Shown here piece by piece: positions 1-7,335 of a stretch of DNA of 35,476 bases. Every line of letters starts with the position of its first letter. Positions within the stretch are counted from its first letter, which is position 1. Origin of the DNA: an uncultured Victivallales bacterium (GTDB taxonomy: Bacteria; Verrucomicrobiota; Lentisphaeria; Victivallales; UBA1829); the NCBI GenBank assembly GCA_934661375.1, contig CAKUJH010000034.1, positions 1 to 35,476 of the forward strand. Direction: 5' to 3'. Both the position numbers and the translations under genes were made by a program. Below the pieces are notes generated by a model that was not told the origin of the DNA, ran no database searches, and was given only the letters and a program-made list of their open reading frames with translations.

Positions 1-2
1 TC

Positions 3-155
3 TATGCTGACAAGACCGAATCCCTTGGTTTGCAGACGGATGGCATACGATTTTGCTTGACCGTAGTCCTCTCTCAATTGTTTCTGTGTCGGGATTCTGT
101 ATTTTGCTTCCCAAATAAAATTCGCGCGTTCTTTGCCTCTTGTTCCCTTTTCAGC
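3..155 (-). pseudogene. Unidentified open coding-like fragment at window edge
   Basis: After a TAG at 156-158 (minus strand) the frame stays open for 51 codons to the window edge. The conceptual peptide has ordinary protein composition and includes the stretch QLREDYGQAKSYAIRLQTKG. No ATG, GTG or TTG with a ribosome site is visible, so this is probably the inside of a broken gene. It begins about 20 bases after the stop of the transposase remnant on the same strand, so it may be more transposase debris. I do not recognise the family. It could also be a chance open frame. Confidence 0.3.
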
Positions 156-166
156 CTAAAAGTCGG

Positions 167-181
167 ATAATTGCTTCACGA
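167..181. repeat. 15-bp direct repeat, copy 1
   Basis: ATAATTGCTTCACGA occurs here and again, identically, at 611-625. This copy contains the TGA stop of the transposase remnant (read on the minus strand). The second copy lies just upstream of the remnant's start. A chance 15-base match within 450 bases is unlikely, so the pair probably marks a past rearrangement or a duplicated transposase 3' end. Confidence 0.7.
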
Positions 182-577
182 TTTGACAACGCCCAGCAAC
201 TCCAGGAAGAACTTGTCCCGCGCCACTGATTCCGTAGTCCATCGCCTGACCCCCGCCCCGGTCTTGACAGTGGTCTCCTCCAGGCAGTCGAACCAGTCGA
301 ATATCTGCGCGAGCGAACGCTGCTTCAGCCAGTTCAGGAGGTCTTTCTCCAGATCGAGCCGCCTTGCCGTCTTCTTTCCGTCATCCTTGCCGAGCATCTC
401 CTTGACGGCCTTGATTTTCTTTACAATGAAACACCTGTAGCACAGGGCAATGAACTGCACGAACATCCTGCCCCGCAGGGCGTCCGGGTACCAGATGCGC
501 GGCCGCCGTCCGTCGACACTGCCCTTCTCATCCTGGAACAGCTCCTCGATCCTCTCCCTCATCCTGTAGTCTTCCAC
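176..577 (-). pseudogene. IS4/IS1634-type transposase, C-terminal remnant
   Basis: This 133-aa open frame starts at a GTG preceded by AAGGAG. It looks like the last quarter of a DDE transposase of the IS4 superfamily (IS1634-like), a family normally near 450-600 aa. The YREK signature Y-(2)-R-(3)-E-(6)-K is present exactly as Y4, R7, E11, K18, and E11 would be the third catalytic acid. A hydrophobic RGRMFVQFIALCYRCF segment follows, and the protein ends FFLELLGVVKS. The two upstream catalytic aspartates are absent, because the frame is closed by a TGA upstream of the GTG. The product is therefore almost certainly inactive. A 15-bp direct repeat covers both its stop codon and the sequence just upstream of its start. 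It might be a stand-alone small ORF that uses its ribosome site, but a truncated relic is more likely. Confidence 0.7.
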
Positions 578-610
578 TTGTCTCCTTGTGTTTAATGAAG
601 TAATTAAAAT

Positions 611-625
611 ATAATTGCTTCACGA
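611..625. repeat. 15-bp direct repeat, copy 2
   Basis: This is an identical copy of the 167-181 repeat, on the other side of the transposase remnant. Read on the minus strand it also contains an in-frame TGA that closes the remnant's frame upstream of its GTG start. Confidence 0.7.
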
Positions 626-640
626 AACTTTGCAAATGAA

Positions 641-682
641 TAGCCCGATTTTTCTGCGTGTTTTTCGAGAAAATTCGGGCTA
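641..682. repeat. Imperfect inverted repeat (hairpin) between prepilin gene and transposase remnant
   Basis: TAGCCCGATTTTTC at 641-654 pairs with GAAAATTCGGGCTA at 669-682 with one mismatch and a 14-base loop. It lies 45-90 bases downstream of the prepilin-like gene on the minus strand. It could act as that gene's transcription end, although the base of the stem is not followed by a clean U tract. It could instead be a terminal repeat of the decayed insertion sequence. Confidence 0.5.
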
Positions 683-728
683 TGGGGTTAAATCAGCGAT
701 TTAATGAATCATTTTGCCGATTTTTAGG

Positions 729-1520
729 TTAATAAGCCGGTGTGACATATTTATTATAATAAGCATCCACGCCGTTTGGATAGGTCAGCAGAGGTGTTCC
801 GCCTATGTAGACTTCGGAAGCGATCATGTCCTTTTCCTTCACATAATTTTTCGAAATGTTTGCAGTATGGCCGTCAAGATACAGAACGTTCAAATTTTTA
901 CCGTGTCTTCTCGGGAGAATCTGAACGAGAGGTGTAATTCCATTGCCAGTTCCGAATCCATTCTGGGAATACAGAGTCTGGCTGACAAAACCGGCAAGCG
1001 GTGGAATATTCTTGATATACCCCATCGGAGAATCATTGACAAGATGAGTTGAGGAAGGTCTTTCCATGCGGCTCATTTTCAGGCGGAATTCTCCATTCGA
1101 ATCGGTAAAGCCGCAAAGGGGATTGTAAGCAATACTGAAGCCGCCAGCAAGTTCCTCTATGCCGTAAGATGCATCATTGGAACCGTCTTCCGAGGGACAG
1201 AGAAATAGTTTTGATCTGACAAGAATTTCCGCCCGTTCCTCATCTGATTTGCCGTTGTTCCCGACATAAGGAGCGATTTCGAGTCCCCATTTTCCCCTAA
1301 TGCTGGCATTGCTTGCAATCGGATAATACTCATAGTCGTTTACATACATGAGAATGCCTATTCCAATCTGTTTGTGTTTGCTCAGACAACTTGCACTTTG
1401 TGCTTTTTTACGTGCTGAGTTCAACGCAGGCAAAAGCATTGCCGCAAGAATTGCGATGATCGCAATTACAATGAGGAGCTCTATAAGAGTAAAACTTCTG
1501 ATGTTTCTGATCCGTTTCAT
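729..1520 (-). CDS. Prepilin-like protein with N-terminal methylation motif and H-X9-DG domain
   Basis: The 263-aa product begins with a short basic leader and a type IV pilin/pseudopilin motif. FTLIELLIVIAIIAIL starts at F10, with E14 as the mature Glu5, and the predicted prepilin-peptidase cut lies between S9 and F10. A globular part follows, with a C-terminal H-X9-DG signature around R-H-G-K...Y-L-D-G-H. This is the DUF1559-like class that is greatly expanded in Lentisphaerota and Planctomycetota. The ribosome site GAAGGA precedes the ATG. The gene is the last one in the minus-strand carbohydrate block. Such proteins often sit beside secreted glycosidases, but their exact role is unknown. 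By analogy with type II pseudopilins it should sit in the inner membrane with a periplasmic domain; surface display is an inference. Confidence 0.88.
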   Translation of the reverse strand: MKRIRNIRSFTLIELLIVIAIIAILAAMLLPALNSARKKAQSASCLSKHKQIGIGILMYVNDYEYYPIASNASIRGKWGLEIAPYVGNNGKSDEERAEILVRSKLFLCPSEDGSNDASYGIEELAGGFSIAYNPLCGFTDSNGEFRLKMSRMERPSSTHLVNDSPMGYIKNIPPLAGFVSQTLYSQNGFGTGNGITPLVQILPRRHGKNLNVLYLDGHTANISKNYVKEKDMIASEVYIGGTPLLTYPNGVDAYYNKYVTPAY

Positions 1521-1610
1521 AAAATGATTCCTTCTGATTTATATGGTTTTGTCAAACACTTCCTCTTTCTCATGGAGCGTGTTTGAGCTTGTTTTGTTGT
1601 TATTTGAACG

Positions 1611-1640
1611 GGAGCCGACCGATGGAATCGGTTCTCCCCC
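1611..1640. repeat. Imperfect hairpin, GACCGAT stem
   Basis: GGGAG at the left pairs with CTCCC at the right, and an inner arm GACCGAT pairs with ATCGGTT around a GGA loop (two bases bulged). Together with the larger inverted repeat at 1662-1739 it makes most of this 374-base intergenic stretch highly structured. It may form part of the 3' end of the DUF4838 transcript or the 5' leader of the prepilin gene. No U tract follows on either strand. Confidence 0.45.
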
Positions 1641-1654
1641 GATTGAACTGCGAA

Positions 1655-1789
1655 TTACGCAGAGTTATCCATAGTGGCTGCTCCGGCGAGAATGGGTCGT
1701 CCAACTCGTCGAAGCCGGAGCGGGCACTGTGGATAACTCGGTGCCCGAATGAATACGCCTCTGAATATCCGTTTCAACTTGTTCGTCAT
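1655..1789 (-). CDS. Possible 44-aa Arg-rich small protein lying across a hairpin element
   Basis: The open frame ATG (1787-1789) to TAA (1655-1657) is preceded by GGAGGA about ten bases upstream, a credible ribosome site. The predicted peptide is 44 aa, begins MTNKLKRIFRG, is basic, and has no recognisable domain. The same DNA carries large inverted repeats, so the frame may simply reflect a structured non-coding element. It lies between the DUF4838 gene and the prepilin gene, all on the minus strand. I call it a low-confidence small ORF. Confidence 0.3.
   Translation of the reverse strand: MTNKLKRIFRGVFIRAPSYPQCPLRLRRVGRPILAGAATMDNSA
1662..1739. repeat. 78-bp imperfect palindrome containing DnaA-box-like arms
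   Basis: GAGTTATCCATAGTG (1662-1676) pairs with CACTGTGGATAACTC (1725-1739) with one mismatch. An inner arm CTCCGGC (1681-1687) pairs with GCCGGAG (1714-1720). The right arm contains TGTGGATAA (1728-1736), the exact complement of the DnaA-box sequence TTATCCACA. The left arm has TTATCCATA (1665-1673), one base off. An alternative small stem GGGCAC/GTGCCC (1722-1727 with 1741-1746) competes with it. The function is unknown: a structured RNA leader, a REP/MITE-like element, or a protein-binding palindrome are all possible. Confidence 0.6.
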
Positions 1790-1856
1790 CTATGACTGTC
1801 CTCCGTCATTTTTGCCGTCATATTCTTTCATGTCGAATTTGACACTGCCATTTATA

Positions 1857-1891
1857 TTTTTCCTGAATCCGTGAAATTTTGTTGATGTATT
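1857..1891. repeat. ~35-bp direct repeat, copy A (possible shared regulatory element)
   Basis: The core CTGAATCCGTGAAA then (T/C)TTTGTTGATGTATT is repeated almost identically near 4773-4807. The copies flank the DUF4838 gene. Each lies on the 5' side (minus-strand reading) of a transcription unit: copy A before the small ORF/prepilin gene, copy B before the DUF4838 gene. In minus-strand reading copy A is followed by a TATAAAT stretch. A shared operator or promoter element is the simplest reading. A recombination footprint is the alternative. Confidence 0.6.
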
Positions 1892-1894
1892 CGG

Positions 1895-4738
1895 CTATGG
1901 CATGGTTCGGGAACCATTTCCAAAAAATTCGACCTCATCTACCGCCATGCCGGCCTTGTCTGAAGGCAATTCGAAAATCCGGAAGGCAATTTGCACCGTC
2001 ACTGCCCCTGCCGGAACTCGCCCGGTACAGAGAACCGTCTCCCAATCTTCGCTTGGCGCAACGGAAAGATGGGATCTGTTCGGTTCCGGAATCGGTTTAT
2101 TATTTTTATCAAAGAAGAAAACGTATGCAACGCCCTCCCAGCCCTGATGACGGAAACGGAGAGAATAATCCGTATCAGGAATGACGGGAAACGGCTTGCA
2201 TGCGACAAAATCATAGTTCAGTCCGTTTTTCCGCTCTTTATTCAACAGGACGGCATGTTTTCCCCCGGAAGCCTTTTCCGACGCGATAAGTACCCCGGTA
2301 AACGGCTGATTCCATGCAATGGGAGAACCGTTTTCATCCAGTTGTTCAAAAGAACCATTGAGAAGCAGATTCTCCGGAGCCATAAAATGAACGGCGGGAA
2401 AATGTTCCGGAGCGTAATTTCTGGCATCCAGGACAGGGAATACGGAAAAATATTCACCATTCTCCGGTGAACCGCCTGTTCTGCGGCGATAACACTGGAA
2501 TTTCAGCGGGGGAACGGAATCAGAGCCTGTTTTCAGATCACTCCACGGAATGACGGCGGTAAACTGGAAACGGTCTTTCTCCCGCGAGACTTCAAGCTGC
2601 ATGCCGCTTGTCCAGGTCCGTTCATCAGGAATGTTGACATTTTTGTTCAGCCTTGTATCATAGACATTCCCCGATGCTGTTATCATGTAAAGCAAATTGA
2701 CCGAACGGTCCTCGGAAATCAGATAAATCTCAAAACAGTCATCTTTCCAGGTGTCTTCATGATCCCGCTGTGCAGTTGCCGTATGGAGATTTTTCATATC
2801 GCTTTCCATGGCAATCCCATGAAGAGCGATCCCATCCTTGTTGGCAAGGACGTAAAGCTCCGTTTTGTTTTTCACATCCGCCGCCCGCCCGTCCTTGCGG
2901 GTGAATGTATATTTCCGGGCATACCGCCAGGCGGAGTTCCGGGAATCAAACTTCACGGGGATCTTCTCTTTTACAGTCGGAACGGAAAAAATCCGCGTAT
3001 AGGAAAGTTCCGTCAGGAGCGGCTTCAAAAATGGATCCATTTCAGAATGGATCAGTGCAATACGATCGGAATAGGGAGTTTTCCCGCCCGCTTTCCGGGA
3101 TGCCTGGTCAAGAAGTCCGTAAAGTTTCAGGATATCGTCTTTTGTATATTGGTTCAATGGGTGCGGCTCGCATTTCGCCATGTAGAGATCGCGAGCGGTT
3201 TCCCAGAACATCCGCATTTCCGCTGCAGACGGACCGTAAAACATCGTATAGTATTCATCCAGCAGTGCTTTCAGGTTCAAATCCGGTTTCCAGAGCAGCT
3301 GCGCTCTCACATAGTTGTTGAGGTGCGTGAGGCCGGGCAAGGCAAAATCGAGTTTGTGAATATACTGGTCACCTCCGCCGCTGTAATAGCTGGCTTCGCT
3401 GAACTCTCCGCGTACCCCATGCCGCAAATTGAAAAGAATATTTTCCTGAAGAAGTTCAGGATAGAAAATCGGAAGTCCGCGAAATGGGGGGATATGATTG
3501 TAAAGCGGATACGTCCAGACATAAATCGGGACTTTTTTGGCGGCAAAACCGGCAATCACACTTTCAATCTCCTTTTTTTTCTGCGGATCGCGCATATCCT
3601 GACGATTATAACAGATCCGCACAGCGAGATTTGCCGGGAGCTCGATGTCCGGCGGCATGCGGTGCCGTTCGTATGCGAGAGTGCCGATCAACTTTCCCGG
3701 ATGGCGCTTCGCAACTTCCGCCGCGACTTTCGCCGCCAGGGTAAAAACAGCATTGGAAAATTTGCCATTTTCTCCCAGGTGTGGAGAATACAGCTGTTTG
3801 CACCCCGGGCATTCGCAGATGCGGAACATTCCGTCCTGCGGTACAACCGGATAAATGATGCAGTCGGGATTCTGATCGAAAAACTGACACGCGATTCCGG
3901 CAAAAGCCTTGACGACTTCTTCATTGGAGAAACAGAGGTTTCCGAAAGGATTGGCTGTGGACAGATTGCTCAGGTCCCGTTTCCCGTCGATCAGAGCGAA
4001 GAATTCCGGGTTGGTATCCTTGTAACGGTGGAAAATCTCCTGGTAGTTATGGCTGATCTGGATATTGTCGGGGCTTCCGGAACACAATCTGCGGTACCAT
4101 AACAGATTTTCCAGCTCCGCATCCCGGAAATACATCCCCCAGAAAAGGCGGTAGGAAAAAGCGGGAGCGTCAAGAAGCGTCATTTCGGGAACTTTGAAAT
4201 CCGGATCCCGGGGAACAACGCAGCCAAGTTCCCCCGGCATATACCAGCGGATTCCGGCATATCGCTCCAGAAACTTGTATACACCGTTGAGGGTTCCCGT
4301 TTCCCCCAGCATATAGATCTTGTATTTTTCATTTCCAATTACGAAATCATGACCATGATATTTGTCCTTAGTAAGAGGGTTGTCCCGTCCGGCGATCACA
4401 ATATATTCAGGCGTCACTTTCAAAAAAAATCCATCGGCTTTGATGGCTGCCGGATCTGCGCCGAGTTTCCGGGTACGCTCCGACAACCCGAGATAAAGTG
4501 GAATTGTACCGGCTTTCCATTTTTCCGAAGCGTTTACCAGCGGCACCTGCACCCCGGTCCGTTTCCGCAGATGTGCCCGAAGTTCTTCGCCTGCCATGCG
4601 TGTCACGGGATTGTCCGTGTCTTCCACGACAATCGTAACATTCGCCCTGTTGTTTTCAATCAAAGCCACCTGATTCCCGGAAAATCCGGAAAGAGATACA
4701 AGGCAAAGAAAAAATCCGCAAATTTGATTCACTGTCAT
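1895..4738 (-). CDS. Secreted DUF4838 / GH67-like glycosidase with C-terminal carbohydrate-binding modules
   Basis: The 947-aa product starts with a signal peptide (about residues 1-21). Residues ~25-150 look like the alpha-glucuronidase (GH67) N-terminal domain (VIVEDTDNPVTRMAGEEL-like region). Residues ~195-500 match the DUF4838 type, including the GEFSEASYY segment near 442 and the LLWKPDLNLKALLDEYY segment near 480-500 that typify these proteins. Residues ~596-783 look like a CBM9-type sugar-binding domain (DDCFEIYLI). Residues ~790-940 look like a second CBM4/9-like jelly roll (LLLNGSFEQLDENG). It is probably exported to the periplasm or surface to bind and cleave an acidic or decorated polysaccharide; the substrate is not shown by sequence. 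A strong AAGGAG site lies upstream of the ATG. It is flanked by the 35-bp repeats and sits downstream of two cytoplasmic glycosidase genes. Confidence 0.85.
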   Translation of the reverse strand: MTVNQICGFFLCLVSLSGFSGNQVALIENNRANVTIVVEDTDNPVTRMAGEELRAHLRKRTGVQVPLVNASEKWKAGTIPLYLGLSERTRKLGADPAAIKADGFFLKVTPEYIVIAGRDNPLTKDKYHGHDFVIGNEKYKIYMLGETGTLNGVYKFLERYAGIRWYMPGELGCVVPRDPDFKVPEMTLLDAPAFSYRLFWGMYFRDAELENLLWYRRLCSGSPDNIQISHNYQEIFHRYKDTNPEFFALIDGKRDLSNLSTANPFGNLCFSNEEVVKAFAGIACQFFDQNPDCIIYPVVPQDGMFRICECPGCKQLYSPHLGENGKFSNAVFTLAAKVAAEVAKRHPGKLIGTLAYERHRMPPDIELPANLAVRICYNRQDMRDPQKKKEIESVIAGFAAKKVPIYVWTYPLYNHIPPFRGLPIFYPELLQENILFNLRHGVRGEFSEASYYSGGGDQYIHKLDFALPGLTHLNNYVRAQLLWKPDLNLKALLDEYYTMFYGPSAAEMRMFWETARDLYMAKCEPHPLNQYTKDDILKLYGLLDQASRKAGGKTPYSDRIALIHSEMDPFLKPLLTELSYTRIFSVPTVKEKIPVKFDSRNSAWRYARKYTFTRKDGRAADVKNKTELYVLANKDGIALHGIAMESDMKNLHTATAQRDHEDTWKDDCFEIYLISEDRSVNLLYMITASGNVYDTRLNKNVNIPDERTWTSGMQLEVSREKDRFQFTAVIPWSDLKTGSDSVPPLKFQCYRRRTGGSPENGEYFSVFPVLDARNYAPEHFPAVHFMAPENLLLNGSFEQLDENGSPIAWNQPFTGVLIASEKASGGKHAVLLNKERKNGLNYDFVACKPFPVIPDTDYSLRFRHQGWEGVAYVFFFDKNNKPIPEPNRSHLSVAPSEDWETVLCTGRVPAGAVTVQIAFRIFELPSDKAGMAVDEVEFFGNGSRTMP

Positions 4739-4772
4739 TTTTGCAACTCCTTATCATTTAATGATTTATGTG

Positions 4773-4807
4773 TTTTTTCTGAATCCGTGAAACTTTGTTG
4801 ATGTATT
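4773..4807. repeat. ~35-bp direct repeat, copy B, upstream of the DUF4838 gene
   Basis: This is the second copy of the element at 1857-1891, with two differences. It ends about 35 bases upstream of the DUF4838 start codon on the minus strand, a normal place for a promoter or operator. Confidence 0.6.
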
Positions 4808-4834
4808 TTTCATTCGGATCCAAATGTTGTTTTT

Positions 4835-4856
4835 GCCGGATTTCCGGCGTTTTTTT
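4835..4856 (+). terminator. Rho-independent-like terminator, reading plus strand
   Basis: GCCGG (4835-4839), loop ATTT, CCGGC (4844-4848), then G and seven Ts (4850-4856). The T tract follows the stem only on the plus strand, while both flanking genes are on the minus strand. It would stop antisense transcription, or the hairpin may only slow or stabilise the minus-strand message between the glycosidase and DUF4838 genes. Confidence 0.5.
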
Positions 4857-4912
4857 GTTCTGATTTCTGATCAGGCTCCGCTGATTTTCCGCTCCTTCAA
4901 GATTTACTCAGG

Positions 4913-7276
4913 TTAATATTGCAATGAAATTTCATTTCCGGCATGAATTTCCGCATCGGCCCAGACAATTTTCTTTTCTGGATCATATTCTGCTTTCACA
5001 GCATTCCCATTGACGAACACCTCTGGCGGACAGGGAGACCATGCCGAGATCGGAAAGAAGCCGCTCGCTCCGGCAACAAAAGTCAGACGCCTTTTTTCCG
5101 CATGAAGTCTTAACACGGGCAGGTCGAAGGCGTTCCTGAGCTGAATTCCATCCGGCGGATTCTCCGAACGGATGATGCGGAGCTTGATCTCTCCTCCAGC
5201 CAAGAAATCTATGGGAATCTGCAGAGAGCTGTTCAAAGGGACGTCATTGATTTCCATAACTGCATAGGGACCCTTCCCCGCAATGGAAATCTCAAAAGAC
5301 ATCTCACGGAAACGGAAGGAACGAATCGTGAAATTTCTGTAGTCGTCCGCAGGCGTAAATACACAACCGCCCCGATGCACCTCAAACCCGCTTAACGTGC
5401 GGATTGCCTCCGCCGCGGCGGAAGCGGAAAAGGTCTGCCAGTTCGCATTTTGAGATTCGTTGTATGCACAGCCGCAGAGGTTGAATGTTTCAACTGCGAT
5501 TTTATACTGATCGTAAACGTCCAGATACGCTTCCAGCGACCGATAAGCCTCCTGCGTGTATCCTGCCAGTCGCGCCAGTTTCGCTTCATGTCCGAGATGC
5601 TGATTCATGTGGACATTTCTCCACATTTCACATCCGACCCGGCTGTCCGGAGCGGTTGCGCAATGTCCCATGGGATGATACAGCGCAGTCGCCTGATACG
5701 CGGCGAGATCCTCCAGAATGTCTCTCATCAGATAACGTCCGTAAAGATAATCCAGCCCGATAGTGGAAGAGTTCTGGAAAACATCATTCGGAAACGGCGT
5801 CAAGTCATCTTTTACAGCCAGCCGCAGATACCCCGGATCAGAGAGGAAAAAAGTTTTTACAAAATGTTTTTCCACTTTTCCGGTCAGTTCTCGTACCAGG
5901 GAACACATTTCATCATCCTGATATTCCATTCCCAGATTCAGCAATATCCGGAGAGCATTGTACCAAAGACCGTTGATGCAGGAGGCGCAGTAAAAGCCAT
6001 GAATCCCGGCCTCTTCGGGTTTGTCATTCGCCGCATTGTCCAATGTGGCGATCAATCCGCTGGAAGCATGACAGAGGCGACCAGCGACCTTCAGGAACTT
6101 CCGGAAATACGGCATGGCAAACGGAATCAGTTCTGAATCAGGATGATACGCCAGATATTCATTGAATTGCGCGATGAGCTGAAGTGTTGTCCACGGTCTG
6201 CCGTCCAGATGCGGATACGAAATCAGATAGCGCAGCGTTTTTTCAGCGATGTCATGCTGATTCTGCCAGATGAAATCCCTGATCGGCCAGATGGAATCCC
6301 AAAAAGGAAAAGCACCGTAATTATGGCTTGAAGCCCGCGTAATTCTTCCATCGCAGATGAGCATGGCGTTCTGATAGGAAATCTCTGCCTCCATAAAATT
6401 CTGAATCAGCGGGACCTCACGGCAGCTTATCCCGGGGGCGTTCTCCTCCAGCTTTTCCAGATGTTTTATCTTGCGCTCTTTGGAAGATTCGAACGTCTTC
6501 ACTCCGTTCAATACGTTTCTGATTGCGCTTTCTCTGTCTCCGGCAACGGACAGAGCACTGTAAATCCGTCCCGATGGGGGAAAAGCACCTTTGAGCTCGA
6601 TCAGGGGGCCGTTTCCATTATATTCCATGACTGCGTCCGAAGCAATCGCCATATAGATATGGCGGATTCCGTAAGGAAACGTGACAGTGTTATGAAAAAC
6701 AAGACATTGCCCATCCCATTCCGGATCTTTCTCCCAGCAGCATTGCGCAAGGCCGTTGGAAAGCGCGGGGAAATCATCGGGGACGACTCCGGCCCGGCTG
6801 TAATGTTCCCTTTCCACCCGGGTTAAGCGCTGATTCTTATAAGACTGGAAAGAGCCATTGAAAAAATGTTCCGGATTGATGAAGATATCCAGCTGTTTCA
6901 TTCTGGAGCTTTCACAGCGGAACAATACCGTTGAATGATCCAGAAGCATCTCAAAATTTCCCTCCGCATCGCCGCCGGAAACAAACCATGGCATGACGAC
7001 CGGATCATTGGGATGAAAATAATAATAACGCTTTTTTTCCGTTATTCCCAGAAAACGGACGGCTGAACCGTACAGGGACCTCCCCATACTGTTTGAAGAA
7101 TAACGCGCCAGAAGCGGCACACAGTTCTGATCCGGAAAAGGATACCCGTTCAGATCTTCCACGTCTAGCAGAGAAATGGCATCAATTCCGCCATAGCGTT
7201 CCATACACAGGGACAATTCTCCGTCACAGAATGTCCGGTACATTTCCGGAAATTTTCCTTTCAACCGAAACTCCAT
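4913..7276 (-). CDS. Putative cytoplasmic (alpha/alpha)6-barrel glycoside hydrolase
   Basis: The 787-aa product shows no signal peptide or membrane helix. The central part (about residues 300-620) has the aromatic-rich helical pattern of six-hairpin glycosidases, for example FPFWDSIWPIRDFIWQN followed by TLQLIAQFNEYL. The N-terminal ~280 residues look beta-rich and the C-terminal ~110 form a small beta domain. I cannot assign a GH family; GH63, GH78 and related six-hairpin families are candidates. I chose the ATG at 7276 because AAGGAAAGG lies just before it and the upstream gene ends at 7336. The frame stays open to 7429, so longer forms overlapping the rhamnosidase gene are possible. Context suggests it trims oligosaccharides imported after cleavage by the secreted enzyme. 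Confidence 0.75.
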   Translation of the reverse strand: MEFRLKGKFPEMYRTFCDGELSLCMERYGGIDAISLLDVEDLNGYPFPDQNCVPLLARYSSNSMGRSLYGSAVRFLGITEKKRYYYFHPNDPVVMPWFVSGGDAEGNFEMLLDHSTVLFRCESSRMKQLDIFINPEHFFNGSFQSYKNQRLTRVEREHYSRAGVVPDDFPALSNGLAQCCWEKDPEWDGQCLVFHNTVTFPYGIRHIYMAIASDAVMEYNGNGPLIELKGAFPPSGRIYSALSVAGDRESAIRNVLNGVKTFESSKERKIKHLEKLEENAPGISCREVPLIQNFMEAEISYQNAMLICDGRITRASSHNYGAFPFWDSIWPIRDFIWQNQHDIAEKTLRYLISYPHLDGRPWTTLQLIAQFNEYLAYHPDSELIPFAMPYFRKFLKVAGRLCHASSGLIATLDNAANDKPEEAGIHGFYCASCINGLWYNALRILLNLGMEYQDDEMCSLVRELTGKVEKHFVKTFFLSDPGYLRLAVKDDLTPFPNDVFQNSSTIGLDYLYGRYLMRDILEDLAAYQATALYHPMGHCATAPDSRVGCEMWRNVHMNQHLGHEAKLARLAGYTQEAYRSLEAYLDVYDQYKIAVETFNLCGCAYNESQNANWQTFSASAAAEAIRTLSGFEVHRGGCVFTPADDYRNFTIRSFRFREMSFEISIAGKGPYAVMEINDVPLNSSLQIPIDFLAGGEIKLRIIRSENPPDGIQLRNAFDLPVLRLHAEKRRLTFVAGASGFFPISAWSPCPPEVFVNGNAVKAEYDPEKKIVWADAEIHAGNEISLQY

Positions 7277-7335
7277 TGTATTCCATCCTTTCCTTCGACT
7301 CAGCATCTTCTCCTGAAACGTCAGTTTGCTAATGT

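Noticed and set aside
1662..1739. A replication origin
   Set aside because: Only one exact and one near DnaA box are seen, with no AT-rich unwinding region of note and no dnaA, dnaN or gidA nearby.
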